Source: Sinosporangium album (GTDB lineage: Bacteria > Actinomycetota > Actinomycetes > Streptosporangiales > Streptosporangiaceae). From it: 64,000 nucleotides of DNA. The DNA lies in the NCBI RefSeq assembly GCF_900100605.1, contig NZ_FNCN01000011.1:181766-245765 (forward strand), read 5' to 3'. Numbering within the stretch: position 1 is the stretch's first letter; every line of letters begins with the position of its first letter. The notes below the pieces were generated by a model. The model was not told the DNA's origin. It made no database searches and was given only the letters and a program-made list of their open reading frames with translations. Positions 16,906 through 24,256 of this stretch are shown here, piece after piece. Made by a program: the position numbers and the translations under genes.

Positions 16906-16958
16906 GTTCGTGGTTGGTTGCGGTCGTTATCAGCACCGGTGCTGACTTTGCGCTGACT

Positions 16959-17113
16959 TCAGCCCAGCCAGAAGGCGGCGAGTGGCCATTCCCGGGCACC
17001 GCTGGTGGAGCCGTCGTGCGGAAGGATCTCCGTGGGTGCGATGTACCCCTGGCCGGGCTCCAAGCGGATGCGCAGGCAACCCAGTGGATGTCCCTCGGCG
17101 ACGTAGCGGCGGA
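16959..17113 (-). pseudogene. C-terminal fragment of an unidentified gene
   Basis: On the minus strand one frame reads about 50 residues that look genuinely coding: a segment R-R-Y-V-A-E-G-H-P-L-G-C, then RLEPGQGYIAPTEILPHDGS, ending A-F-W-L-G and TGA at 16959. The G-Q-G-Y-I-A-P-T-E block resembles the C-terminal part of ArpA/cupin-type oxygenase-like proteins, from memory and uncertain. No start or upstream half is present; the sequence before it belongs to another broken gene in a different frame. Confidence 0.5.
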
Positions 17114-17189
17114 CACGTCTGTGTGCGGGTGGTGCTGTTCCTGGGCACAGCCCAGGGCAGCGCAGATCTCCGTGACGTCCCGGCCACGC

Positions 17190-17520
17190 TGCTGCTCAGG
17201 TCCGCCGCAGTGAAGGTGGCCTCGCGCAGGGAGCAGGAGGTGAAGACGACGGGCCCGGTGGCGCGAAGGCGAGTGAAGACCGTCATGTCGAGCCTGCACC
17301 GCTCGAAGAGCACGTCCTCCAGCACCACCTCCTCCCATACCGCGCCGAGCAGCTTGCAGCCGGTGAAGACGGTGCGCGACAGCTTGCCGCCGGTCCAGCG
17401 CAGGCCGGACAGGTCGCAGCCGGAGAACTCCACCGAGTGCAGCCGTACCTCGTCCAGGTCCGCATCATCCAGGTCGGGCAGCGTGACGTGCGTCCGGCGC
17501 ACAGTGCGGGTGTTCTCCAC
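17190..17520 (-). pseudogene. Truncated pentapeptide-repeat protein gene
   Basis: From GTG 17520 about 110 residues form pentapeptide repeats of the A(D/N)LXX type (DADLDEVRLHSVEFSGCDLSG and onward to ATFTAADLSSS), giving the beginning of a right-handed beta-helix. After that the frame runs into sequence with no repeats and atypical composition until 16930, where an unrelated gene tail (16959-17113) occurs in another frame. The expected C-terminal coils and cap are missing, so I read this as a gene truncated by a rearrangement. Confidence 0.7.
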
Positions 17521-17664
17521 AGGTCCTCAGCCTTCCAGTGTCAGGTACCGCCGGTGGGGCGCTCGTCGACCCGACGCGCCTACCGCGAAATCACTTGTTA
17601 CTTCTTGCTCCAGTTGTCCCAGGAGGGTTTGTTGTACGGGGCGGCCCAGTCACACCGCTCGGTC

Positions 17665-18106
17665 TGCACGACACCTCCGCACCGCAACACTCGATGGGCA
17701 TCCCCGGACCGAACGCCCACGGCTATGTCAAGACCAAGAACGGCGCGGTGGACGTCACCCGCCTCAACCCGAGCATCGCCAGCGCGGGCGGCGCCATGAT
17801 CTCCAGCACGTCCGATCTGACGACCTACATGTCCGCCCTGCTCAATGGCAGGCTTCTCAAGCCCAGCAGTTCGCCGAGATGAAGAAGACCACGCCGGTCA
17901 GCCCCGAATACGGCCTCGGCCTGCAGGTTTTCAAGACCTCCTGCGGCAAGACGGTGCTCGGCCACGGCGGCGGCATCCCCGGCTGGGTGACCGTGTCGTG
18001 TGCCACCGCGGACGGCAAGGTCAAACTGGCCGCCTCCTTGAACGAGGTGGACTTCAAGGACGTCAAACTCATCGACAAGGTGGTCGACTCCGCCTTCTGC
18101 GGCTGA
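17665..18106 (+). pseudogene. Beta-lactamase/D-Ala-D-Ala carboxypeptidase remnant, frameshifted
   Basis: Two adjacent frames together encode the C-terminal third of a class C PBP-type protein. From about 17690 one frame reads GPNAHGYVKTKNGAVD..., S-A-G-G-A-M-I-S-S-T-S-D-L-T-T-Y and N-G-R-L-L-K-P. Near 17863 it jumps by one base into a second frame reading Q-Q-F-A-E-M-K-K, Y-G-L-G-L-Q-V and GHGGGIPGW (the HGG box replacing KTG) to a stop at 18106. The N-terminal part with the S-x-x-K nucleophile is absent. Not functional. Confidence 0.8.
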
Positions 18107-18196
18107 TCCGTACCGCACCGGGGGAGGACGGGGCGCCTTGCCCGACCAGCCACAGGTCGGGCAAGGTGTGCCCCGATCGGCGGGCTGATCGGGCTG

Positions 18197-18358
18197 GACT
18201 ATGCCTCAAAGGCATGAGACAACGAGCTTGTTGGTATTGGACAGCATTTTTGCAGGTCGGGAAGAATGCAGGGAATCGTTTAGGTCTCCGGAACACCAGG
18301 AGCCCCCTTATGCCAACCCCCCTCAAGCGCCGCGGGTCCGCTGTCGCGCTGCTCGCCG
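18197..18358 (+). repeat. Duplicated promoter and gene start, copy 2
   Basis: Partner of 9981-10140. It carries the same palindrome, the same 21-base block at 18224-18244 and the same first codons, here leading into an intact binding-protein gene. Confidence 0.8.
18201..18215. promoter_or_regulatory. Palindrome, candidate LysR operator (copy 2)
   Basis: ATGCCTCAAAGGCAT: a six-base inverted repeat (ATGCCT/AGGCAT) around CAA, 109 bases before the ATG of the intact binding protein. The arms are kept relative to copy 1 while the flanks differ, as expected for a protein-binding site. Confidence 0.55.
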
Positions 18359-19893
18359 CGGCCCTCACGGCGGTGGCCGCGTGCGGCGGCGGCGGTGGCG
18401 CCGGCGCGAAGCCGACGGCCGCCCGCGTGCTCAACGTGGCGACGACTGCGAGTGTGACGACCTGGGATCCGGTGAAGTCGTTTTCCAGTGAGATTTTCTA
18501 TATGGCCAACGTGTACGAACCGCTGCTCTGGAAGAATCCGCCGGGGTCGGCCGAGCCGTTCCGGCCGGCGTTGGCCGAGAGCTGGGAGTCCAGCGCGGAC
18601 AAGAAGACCTGGACGTTCAAGCTGCGGCGGGATGTAACGTTCCACGACGGCGAGAAGTTCAACGCCGCCGCCGCGAAGGCGTCGGTGGAGGCATCGCAGG
18701 AGCGCGCCGGGGCGTCGTTCATCTGGGCCCCTGTGAAGTCCATGGAGACGCCGGACGAGCACACCCTCGTCTTCACGTTGAAGTACGCCGCCCCGATGGA
18801 CCTCATCGCCTCGTCGATGCACGGCGCGTACATGGTCAGCCCGAAGGCGCTGGCCGCGGTCGAGAGCGACGACAAGCACTTCGAGAACGGCACCGGCGAC
18901 GGCGGCTCCGGCCCCTACAAGGTGGCGGAGTACCAGTCGGGCAAGCAGGTGGTGCTGCGCGGTTTCGACGGTTACTGGGGGCAGAAGGGCGCCTTCCCCA
19001 CGGTCGTCGCGCACATCACTCCCGAGGCGGTCACCCAGCAGCAGATGCTGCAGGGCGGCCAGGTCGACATCGCGACGGCGGTGCCGCTGGAGAACATCGG
19101 CCAGCTCAAGGCCGATCCCAACCTGGACGTGCAGGACTGCGCCACGGCGAGCAATCACCTGGCCTTCTTCAACACCGCGCGTAAACCGCTCGACAATCCG
19201 AAGGTGCGTCAGGCGCTCTCGCATGCCGTGCCGTACGACGACATCATCAAGGTCGGGGGCGAGGGCTTCGGATCCAAGGCGTACGGCCCGGTGCCGCAGG
19301 GCGTCTTCCCCGGCAGCACCGACGTGCCGACCTACCCCTACGATCTGGCGAAGGCCAGGGCGCTGCTGGACGAGGCCGGGGTGAGCGGGCTCAAGCTCAA
19401 GTTGACGTACGCGGCGGAGAACCAGGCGCAGAAGCGGTTCGCGCCTCTTATCAAGGACTCCTTCTCCAAGGTCGGCGTCGAGGTCGAGATCAGCCCGCTG
19501 CTCTGGAACCAGCAGTGGGAGCTCGGCAAGGGCGACCCGGCCAAGGCGCAGGACATCTTCCTGGTCCTCTACTGGCCGACCTACAGCGACGCGGGTGCGG
19601 ACAACCTGTTCTCGCTGTTCCACTCCAGCGATGAGCCGTTCTTCAACCTGAGCTACTGGAAGAACAAGGAGTTCGACGCTCTCCTGGCGAAGGCGGGCAC
19701 CTTCACCGCCACCGACCCGGACAAGGCCAAGGCGATCTACACCGAGGCGATGGAACTCCTTGTCGACCAGGCTCCGGGCGCCTTCCTTTACGATGTGCGC
19801 GCTCCGCTGGTCGGGGTGAAGAGCATCAAGGGGTTGACGTGCCACCCCGATTACGCGTTCAACCTCTTCTTCGACCAGTTGGCAGCCCGCTGA
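18310..19893 (+). CDS. Peptide-binding lipoprotein of an Opp/Dpp-type importer
   Basis: 527 residues from ATG 18310. Lipoprotein signal with lipobox AVAAC (Cys 25). Family 5 extracellular solute-binding protein (PF00496): N-terminal NVAT..TTWDPVKSFS, Y-E-P-L-L, the R-x-D-V-T-F-H-D-G-E-K-F segment, and a C-terminal D-Y-A-F-N-L-F-F. No permease lies beside it. It very probably supplies the importer at 10430-14047, whose own binding-protein gene is internally deleted and shares its promoter region and both termini. Confidence 0.93.
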   Translation: MPTPLKRRGSAVALLAAALTAVAACGGGGGAGAKPTAARVLNVATTASVTTWDPVKSFSSEIFYMANVYEPLLWKNPPGSAEPFRPALAESWESSADKKTWTFKLRRDVTFHDGEKFNAAAAKASVEASQERAGASFIWAPVKSMETPDEHTLVFTLKYAAPMDLIASSMHGAYMVSPKALAAVESDDKHFENGTGDGGSGPYKVAEYQSGKQVVLRGFDGYWGQKGAFPTVVAHITPEAVTQQQMLQGGQVDIATAVPLENIGQLKADPNLDVQDCATASNHLAFFNTARKPLDNPKVRQALSHAVPYDDIIKVGGEGFGSKAYGPVPQGVFPGSTDVPTYPYDLAKARALLDEAGVSGLKLKLTYAAENQAQKRFAPLIKDSFSKVGVEVEISPLLWNQQWELGKGDPAKAQDIFLVLYWPTYSDAGADNLFSLFHSSDEPFFNLSYWKNKEFDALLAKAGTFTATDPDKAKAIYTEAMELLVDQAPGAFLYDVRAPLVGVKSIKGLTCHPDYAFNLFFDQLAAR

Positions 19894-19929
19894 CGGGTCT
19901 CCGGTAAGAGCCGGCGCTGTGAACATGGC

Positions 19930-19956
19930 GAGGGGGCCGCGGATCGCGGCCCCCTC
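19930..19956 (+). terminator. Terminator after the binding-protein gene
   Basis: Perfect 11-base stem GAGGGGGCCGC / GCGGCCCCCTC with a 5-base loop, 37 bases past the stop codon at 19893. Confidence 0.85.
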
Positions 19957-20002
19957 TGCGCACGCCACCGCTGACGAAGCGCGCTCCCCTAGCAGGGGAT
20001 GT

Positions 20003-20230
20003 TCATAGGACGTCGAGCGACGGGAGGGTGAGGTTGGGGTACGGCACGAGCATGTTGGGGGGCGGCACGAGCGGGGCACTGGGAAGGCTGAAGCCGGAGG
20101 CCCCGGTCGTCCCGCCCAGGATGGGCGGGAGCGGCACGGGGTTGGGGGCGGCCATGGCGGCCGGGGCGACCGTGCCGCTGATCGCGGCGGCGAGGAACAC
20201 GACGGTGGTGAGACGTTTGGCGATGCGCAT
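20003..20230 (-). CDS. Small secreted Pro-rich protein
   Basis: 75 residues from ATG 20230 (AAGGGCGG upstream); an ATG six codons earlier (20248, with GGGAG) is equally possible. Signal peptide MRIAKRLTTVVFLAAAI... cleaved after A-M-A. The mature peptide of about 45 residues is Pro/Leu rich (PLPPILGG, PPPNMLVPYPN) with no Cys. No family recognised. An AT-rich stretch at 20270-20300 is its likely promoter. Confidence 0.6.
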   Translation of the reverse strand: MRIAKRLTTVVFLAAAISGTVAPAAMAAPNPVPLPPILGGTTGASGFSLPSAPLVPPPNMLVPYPNLTLPSLDVL

Positions 20231-20357
20231 GGACAGTCCGCCCTTCATCGAAGTTACTCCCACCAGGCACGATAGCTACATGAAACTAGATAACTACCTA
20301 AAGTGATAGCGAAGGGTGCGCCGCTCGGCATCCCAGTGAGCGGAGCGGCGGACGCGG

Positions 20358-21599
20358 TCAGCGTTGGGCGGGCACCTCGTCGGGCGCGGGCCGGGGGGAC
20401 GCGGGGCGGGCGAGGTGGCGGCCGAAAGGGCGCCAGGCGAAGACGGTGAAGACGGCCATGGCGGCGGCGGACATCCAGAACGGGCCGGTGAGGCCGGTCC
20501 AGCCGGCGATGGGGCCGCCGATGAGGGCGCCGAGGGCGTTGCCGCCGAAGACGAACGTGAGGTAGACGCTCTGGACTCGGCCGCGCAGCCTCTCGGGGAC
20601 GGCGCGCTGGCGCATGGTGGTGGTGACGGCGCCGAGGACGGCGCCGTGGACGCCGAAGGCGAACATGACGGGGCCGGCGACCCAGACGGTGGTGGCGAGG
20701 GCCAGGCCGACGTGGGTGAGCGTCTCGATGACGAGCCCGATGCGCAGGAGCAGGGAGTCGGAGAAGCGCGCTTGGAGCCGGGGGGCGAGCAACGCGCCGA
20801 TCAGCCCGCCGGCGGCGGTGACGGTGAGGAAGGCGCCGTAGCCGTACTCGTTGAGGCCGAGCCGTTCCCGGCTGTAGAGCACGAGGATGGACAGGCCGGA
20901 CATGAGCGTGATGTTCATGAGGAGCAGCGAGACCGCGATCAGGCGGATCGTACGGTGGCCCCACAGCCAGCGGATCCCCTCGGCCATGTCGGCGCGGACG
21001 GAGCGGCGTTCGGCGGGGGGCGGGGGCGCCTGCCGTACGCCGCGCATGAGGAGCACGAGGCCGGCGGCGAGCACGAAGGTGGCGGCGTTGACGGCGAACG
21101 GCAGCGCCGCGGCGAGCACGAACAAGGCGGCGCCCGAGGGCGGGGCGGCGAACCGCTGAACGGTGACGAGGGCGGTCTGCATGCGCGCGTTGGCGCGGGG
21201 CAGGTCCTGGTCCTTCACGACGGCGGGGATGAGGGTGGCGGAGGCGTTGTCGCCGAGGGTTTCGCAGGTGCCGAGGAGGAAGTTGGCGGCGTAGATGACC
21301 GGGATGGTGGCGGCGTCCTGCCAGACGGCGACGGCCACACCGCCGATGATCAGGGCGCGGAGGGTGTTCACGACGACGATCAGTGTGCGGCGGTCGAGCC
21401 GGTCCACGTAGACGCCGCTGATGAGGGAGAACAGGAGCCAGGGGAGCTGCTGGACGAACATCGCCATACCCACCAGCACCGGGTCGGTGGTGATGGAGGC
21501 GATCAGGAGGGGCGCGGCGGCGGTGGCGATGCCGTCGCCGATGTTGGAGACGGTGGACGCGGCCCAGAGTTTGGTGAAGTTCCTGCCGAGTCCCGCCAC
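20358..21599 (-). CDS. MFS transporter, likely efflux
   Basis: 413 residues from GTG 21599, which has AGGAG seven bases upstream; the frame upstream is not conserved. Twelve helices, MFS_3/DHA3 type: NFTKLWAASTVSNIGDG, loop 2-3 SGVYVDRLDRRTLI, and a second-half loop LAPRLQARFSDS. Ends in a charged Pro-rich tail. It follows another MFS gene by 93 bases on the same strand, and both point away from the RiPP operon. The two are probably co-transcribed from the operator-bearing promoter region at 22956-23089 and would export the operon's product. Confidence 0.85.
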   Translation of the reverse strand: MAGLGRNFTKLWAASTVSNIGDGIATAAAPLLIASITTDPVLVGMAMFVQQLPWLLFSLISGVYVDRLDRRTLIVVVNTLRALIIGGVAVAVWQDAATIPVIYAANFLLGTCETLGDNASATLIPAVVKDQDLPRANARMQTALVTVQRFAAPPSGAALFVLAAALPFAVNAATFVLAAGLVLLMRGVRQAPPPPAERRSVRADMAEGIRWLWGHRTIRLIAVSLLLMNITLMSGLSILVLYSRERLGLNEYGYGAFLTVTAAGGLIGALLAPRLQARFSDSLLLRIGLVIETLTHVGLALATTVWVAGPVMFAFGVHGAVLGAVTTTMRQRAVPERLRGRVQSVYLTFVFGGNALGALIGGPIAGWTGLTGPFWMSAAAMAVFTVFAWRPFGRHLARPASPRPAPDEVPAQR

Positions 21600-21692
21600 G
21601 CCTGCTCTCCTGTCTGGAGTGATCGCACGAGTATGCCGTGCGACCCTACCCTGAGCACTTCGTGCGTTCACCCGACCTCACCCCGGTGACGC

Positions 21693-22955
21693 TCAGGGCG
21701 GGGGAGTGAGGGTTCCTCGGCGGAGGGCGAGGAGCCAGAGGGCGCCGGGGAGGGCCATGAGGGTGCCGAGGGCGGGCAGCAGGAGGGCCGGGCCGAGAGT
21801 GTCGAGGAGGGCGCCGGAGACGAGGGCGGACACGCCCATGCTCGCGGTGGCGACGGCGCTCCACAGGGACACCACTCGGCCGCGGACCGCGTTGGGGGCG
21901 CCGTCGAGGAGGGCGGACATCGAGGTCGGGCCGTACACGACGTCGGCGGCGGCGGCGCACGCCCACAGGGCCAGGGCCGCGCCCACGCCGGAGGGCAGGC
22001 CGAGCGCGGCGGTGAAGACGCCTTCCCCGACGCACGACCAGCCGAGGACGACCAGTTTGGCGTGGGACGAGAGCCGTTTGAGGCGGCGCGCGGCCAGGAG
22101 GAGTACGGCGGCGCCGGTGATGCCCTGGGCGGCGTAGAACCAGCCGACTCCGCCCTCGCCCAGGCCGTGGACCTGGGTGGCGAGGTAGGTCATGGCGGTG
22201 ATGGAGCCGCCGAGGCCGAGGCAGAAGACGGCCTCCAGCAGGAGCAGGGCGCTCACGACGCGGTTGCCGCGCGCGGCGGCGAGGCCCTCGCGGAAGGCCG
22301 CCCATCCGCGCGCGGCGTCGGGGGAGGTGTCCCCCCGGCGGGCGCCGCGGCGCACCTTGGCGGTGAAGTACAGCGAGAGCAGGAACGACAGCGCGTTGAC
22401 GGCGAAGGCCCAGCGCCAGCCGATCAGGGCCACGGCGGCGGCGCCGGCCAGGCCGCCGACGGCCTGGAACAGCAGTCCGTTGACCTGTACGGCGGCGGAG
22501 TAGAGCACGTATTCCTGCGGTTGGACCAGCGAGGGCATCCACGCGCCCCGGGCGGCCTGGAACACGAATCCCGCCGCGGCCGAGGCGAAGGTCAGGGGGT
22601 AGACCAGCCAGATGGCGGCGGGGCTGTCGGCGAGTAGGAAGGCCAGGGCGAGCACGGCCATGACGGCGTCGCCGATCAGCATGACGGCGCGGCGGTCGAC
22701 CCGGTCGGCCAGGACGCCGCCCCAGGTGCCGAAGACGATGCCGGGCAGGTAGCGCACGGCCAGTGAGGCGCCGGCGGCGAGCGCGGTGCCGGTGTGCTCG
22801 TAGAGCATGGCGAACACCGAGACCGAGGTGAACCAGCCGCCACAGGCGCTGATGAGGTTGCCCCACCACAGCAGCCGGAAGTCCCGGTTGCGGGCCATCA
22901 GGTCGAGCAGGCCGTCGGCCACGGGGGTGGGCGGGCGGCTCTTGAGGTCGTCCAC
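21693..22955 (-). CDS. MFS exporter divergent from the RiPP operon
   Basis: 420 residues from GTG 22955. Twelve-helix MFS with RNRDFRLLWWGNLISACG before helix 1 and GGVLADRVDRRAV in the 2-3 loop, the same layout as EntS-type siderophore exporters and as the neighbour at 20358. It shares a 134-base divergent promoter region with the peptide operon; a good operator (23008) and a half-site (22984) lie in it, 29-67 bases from its start codon. Export of the modified peptide is the most economical role. Substrate not provable from sequence. Confidence 0.87.
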   Translation of the reverse strand: MDDLKSRPPTPVADGLLDLMARNRDFRLLWWGNLISACGGWFTSVSVFAMLYEHTGTALAAGASLAVRYLPGIVFGTWGGVLADRVDRRAVMLIGDAVMAVLALAFLLADSPAAIWLVYPLTFASAAAGFVFQAARGAWMPSLVQPQEYVLYSAAVQVNGLLFQAVGGLAGAAAVALIGWRWAFAVNALSFLLSLYFTAKVRRGARRGDTSPDAARGWAAFREGLAAARGNRVVSALLLLEAVFCLGLGGSITAMTYLATQVHGLGEGGVGWFYAAQGITGAAVLLLAARRLKRLSSHAKLVVLGWSCVGEGVFTAALGLPSGVGAALALWACAAAADVVYGPTSMSALLDGAPNAVRGRVVSLWSAVATASMGVSALVSGALLDTLGPALLLPALGTLMALPGALWLLALRRGTLTPPP

Positions 22956-22983
22956 GGCGCTTTACGTTAACCACAAACGAAAG

Positions 22984-22998
22984 TGAAAACCATCCCCA
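22984..22998 (-). promoter_or_regulatory. Fur/Zur-like half-site facing the MFS exporter
   Basis: Minus strand TGGGGATGGTTTTCA: its right half ATGGTTTTCA is identical to that of the site at 4381-4395, while the left half is degenerate. It lies upstream of the MFS gene at 22955 and 24 bases from the full site. Confidence 0.35.
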
Positions 22999-23006
22999 AA
23001 TTCTTA

Positions 23007-23036
23007 TTGACAATGATTATCGTTTCTTCATAGGTT
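23007..23036 (+). promoter_or_regulatory. RiPP-operon promoter with overlapping Fur/Zur-like operator
   Basis: TTGACA at 23007-23012 and an ATAGGT-like -10 at 23030-23035, 17 bases apart. The operator TGACAATGATTATCG (23008-23022) covers the -35 box and spacer. Against the Fur 7-1-7 consensus TGATAATNATTATCA it matches 12 of 14 defined positions. Its reverse complement, CGATAATCATTGTCA, aligns with the sites at 4381 and 8907. Metal-dependent repression of the operon is the expected outcome. Confidence 0.65.
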
Positions 23037-23089
23037 CTGGGACTGATCGCCCCGCCATCCCCGGCGGGGCCGGGATCGGAGGGTGACGC

Positions 23090-23230
23090 ATGCTCGTCCA
23101 TCGGCGACCGCTGGGCCCGGTGCGCCAGGTCCCGGGCCCGGTGGCTCTGACCGCGGCGCTCTCGCTTCTCGCGGCCGGTCCGGTTCGGACGGACACCGCC
23201 CATCCAGCCGAAGGAGGTGAATCTCGATGA
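23090..23230 (+). CDS. 46-residue ORF coupled to the precursor peptide
   Basis: An ATG at 23090 with GGAGGGTG upstream opens 46 codons whose TGA overlaps the ATG of the precursor peptide (ATGA). The sequence starts basic (MLVHRRPLGPVRQ), has a short hydrophobic run (VALTAALSLLAAG) and ends polar (TAHPAEGGESR). It could be a leader that couples translation, a second small product, or a chance frame. The strong ribosome site and exact overlap favour translation. No homologue recognised. Confidence 0.42.
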   Translation: MLVHRRPLGPVRQVPGPVALTAALSLLAAGPVRTDTAHPAEGGESR

Positions 23231-23322
23231 AGGTGAAGAAGCTCAAGGTTTCGCAGGTCCGCGCGAGTCTCCACTCGCACAACCACGCGACCGTCGCCCG
23301 CACCGCCGTCGCCTGGCGCTGA
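23227..23322 (+). CDS. Candidate RiPP precursor peptide, His-rich core
   Basis: 31 residues from ATG 23227, with AAGGAGGTG (a near-perfect ribosome site) eight bases upstream. The N-terminal half is a basic, hydrophobic leader-like segment (MKVKKLKVSQVR). The C-terminal half holds SLHSHNHAT, with His at 16, 18 and 20, Ser at 14 and 17, Thr at 22 and 26, and ends T-A-V-A-W-R. There is no Cys. The operon downstream encodes an RRE/E1-like protein and two YcaO enzymes, which act on peptide backbones next to Ser, Thr or Cys. The alternating His invite metal binding. Assignment as precursor is inference from position, size and partners. Confidence 0.72.
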   Translation: MKVKKLKVSQVRASLHSHNHATVARTAVAWR

Positions 23323-23352
23323 GCGCCGGACGACCTGCCGGGTTGAACCGCT

Positions 23353-23409
23353 GGTGACCTGAGGTCACCGCCCGGGTGGGGGCGCGCTCCAATCGCGCCC
23401 CCGCCCGGG
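23353..23409 (+). terminator. Twin hairpins between precursor and maturation genes
   Basis: A 7-3-7 perfect repeat GGTGACC-tga-GGTCACC (23353-23369) is followed by a 16-base-pair stem, arms 23371-23386 and 23394-23409 with one G-U pair and a 7-base loop. Placed right after a precursor gene, such structures usually act as a leaky terminator or mRNA 3' end that raises precursor over enzyme expression. Confidence 0.6.
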
Positions 23410-23443
23410 ACTGGCACGGTAACGCAGAAAGGATGGAAACACG

Positions 23444-24256
23444 ATGGATGCCCTGGTCGGCGGGACCTCGTTCGTGCCGACGGCGGACGGCTGGCTCGTG
23501 CACACCCCGCAGGGAGACTTCCTCACCGTCGAACTGGACCGCGAGCATTCCGGCCCACTGGACGCGCTGCTGTCCGCCGAGGGGGAGGCCGGCGCCGAGC
23601 TGGTCGCGGCGCTCACCGAGGAGGGCGTGCTGGCGGCCCCGGCTCCCGCCGTTCCCGAGGGCGACCTGCTCGTGTACGGCGACGGCCCGCTGCTCGACGT
23701 GCTCCCGCCCCTGCTCGCCGGCCTCGGCCTGCCGGTGCGCGCCCCGGCCCGCTCCACCGACCTCTCCGCCCGCGACCTCTCCGCGGGCGACCTCGCGGAG
23801 CCGAGCGGCGTCGCCGCTCTGGTGGTGGTCACCGCGTGCCTGCGCGACACGCGCCTGCTGGAGATCGACGGGCTCTGCCGTACGCGCGGCCTGCCGTGGC
23901 ACCTGGGATACGCGGAGGGCCGCCGCTGGTACACCGGCCCGTTCCACACCTCGCCCGGCACCGCCTCCTACCGGGACCTGCGGCTGCGGCGGCTCGCCGC
24001 CTCGCCGTGGCCCCGCGAGCTCGCCGCCCACTGGGCTTGGCTGGACCGGGGCGGCGTCCCGCACCCGGACCCCGCCGCGCCGATCGGCGCCCACCTGGCC
24101 GCCGCGTTCATCGCCGCCGACCTGCGCGCCCACCTCCACGGGGAGACTCCGTACGGCGTCGGCCTGCAGATCGGGGCCGACCCCGTGACCGGGGAGATCC
24201 GGCGCCACCCGGTCCTGCCCGTCCCGACCGACCTGCTGATGGCGTCGGCGCCGTGA
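23444..24256 (+). CDS. RRE/E1-like TOMM partner protein (cyclodehydratase-associated)
   Basis: 270 residues from ATG 23444. Residues 1-65 (FVPTADGWLVHTPQGDF, ...ELVAALTEEGVLA) look like the winged-helix peptide-recognition element (RRE) of TOMM clusters. Residues 75-270 resemble a reduced E1/ThiF-like domain: LLVYGDGPLLDVLPPLLAGL mimics the nucleotide loop, and WYTGPFHTSPGTASYRDLRLRR corresponds to the GP...P-x-x-x-x-CYxCLxxR block. The zinc Cys of that block are absent (S-Y-R-D-L-R), so the fold is degenerate. Probable role: hold the leader peptide and present it to the YcaO enzymes. Joined to the next gene by GTGA. Confidence 0.78.
   Translation: MDALVGGTSFVPTADGWLVHTPQGDFLTVELDREHSGPLDALLSAEGEAGAELVAALTEEGVLAAPAPAVPEGDLLVYGDGPLLDVLPPLLAGLGLPVRAPARSTDLSARDLSAGDLAEPSGVAALVVVTACLRDTRLLEIDGLCRTRGLPWHLGYAEGRRWYTGPFHTSPGTASYRDLRLRRLAASPWPRELAAHWAWLDRGGVPHPDPAAPIGAHLAAAFIAADLRAHLHGETPYGVGLQIGADPVTGEIRRHPVLPVPTDLLMASAP

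Noticed and set aside
23272..23289. H-N-H in the small peptide as a nuclease motif
   Set aside because: HNH nucleases need a folded domain of about 50 residues; this is a 31-residue peptide and the letters are coincidental.
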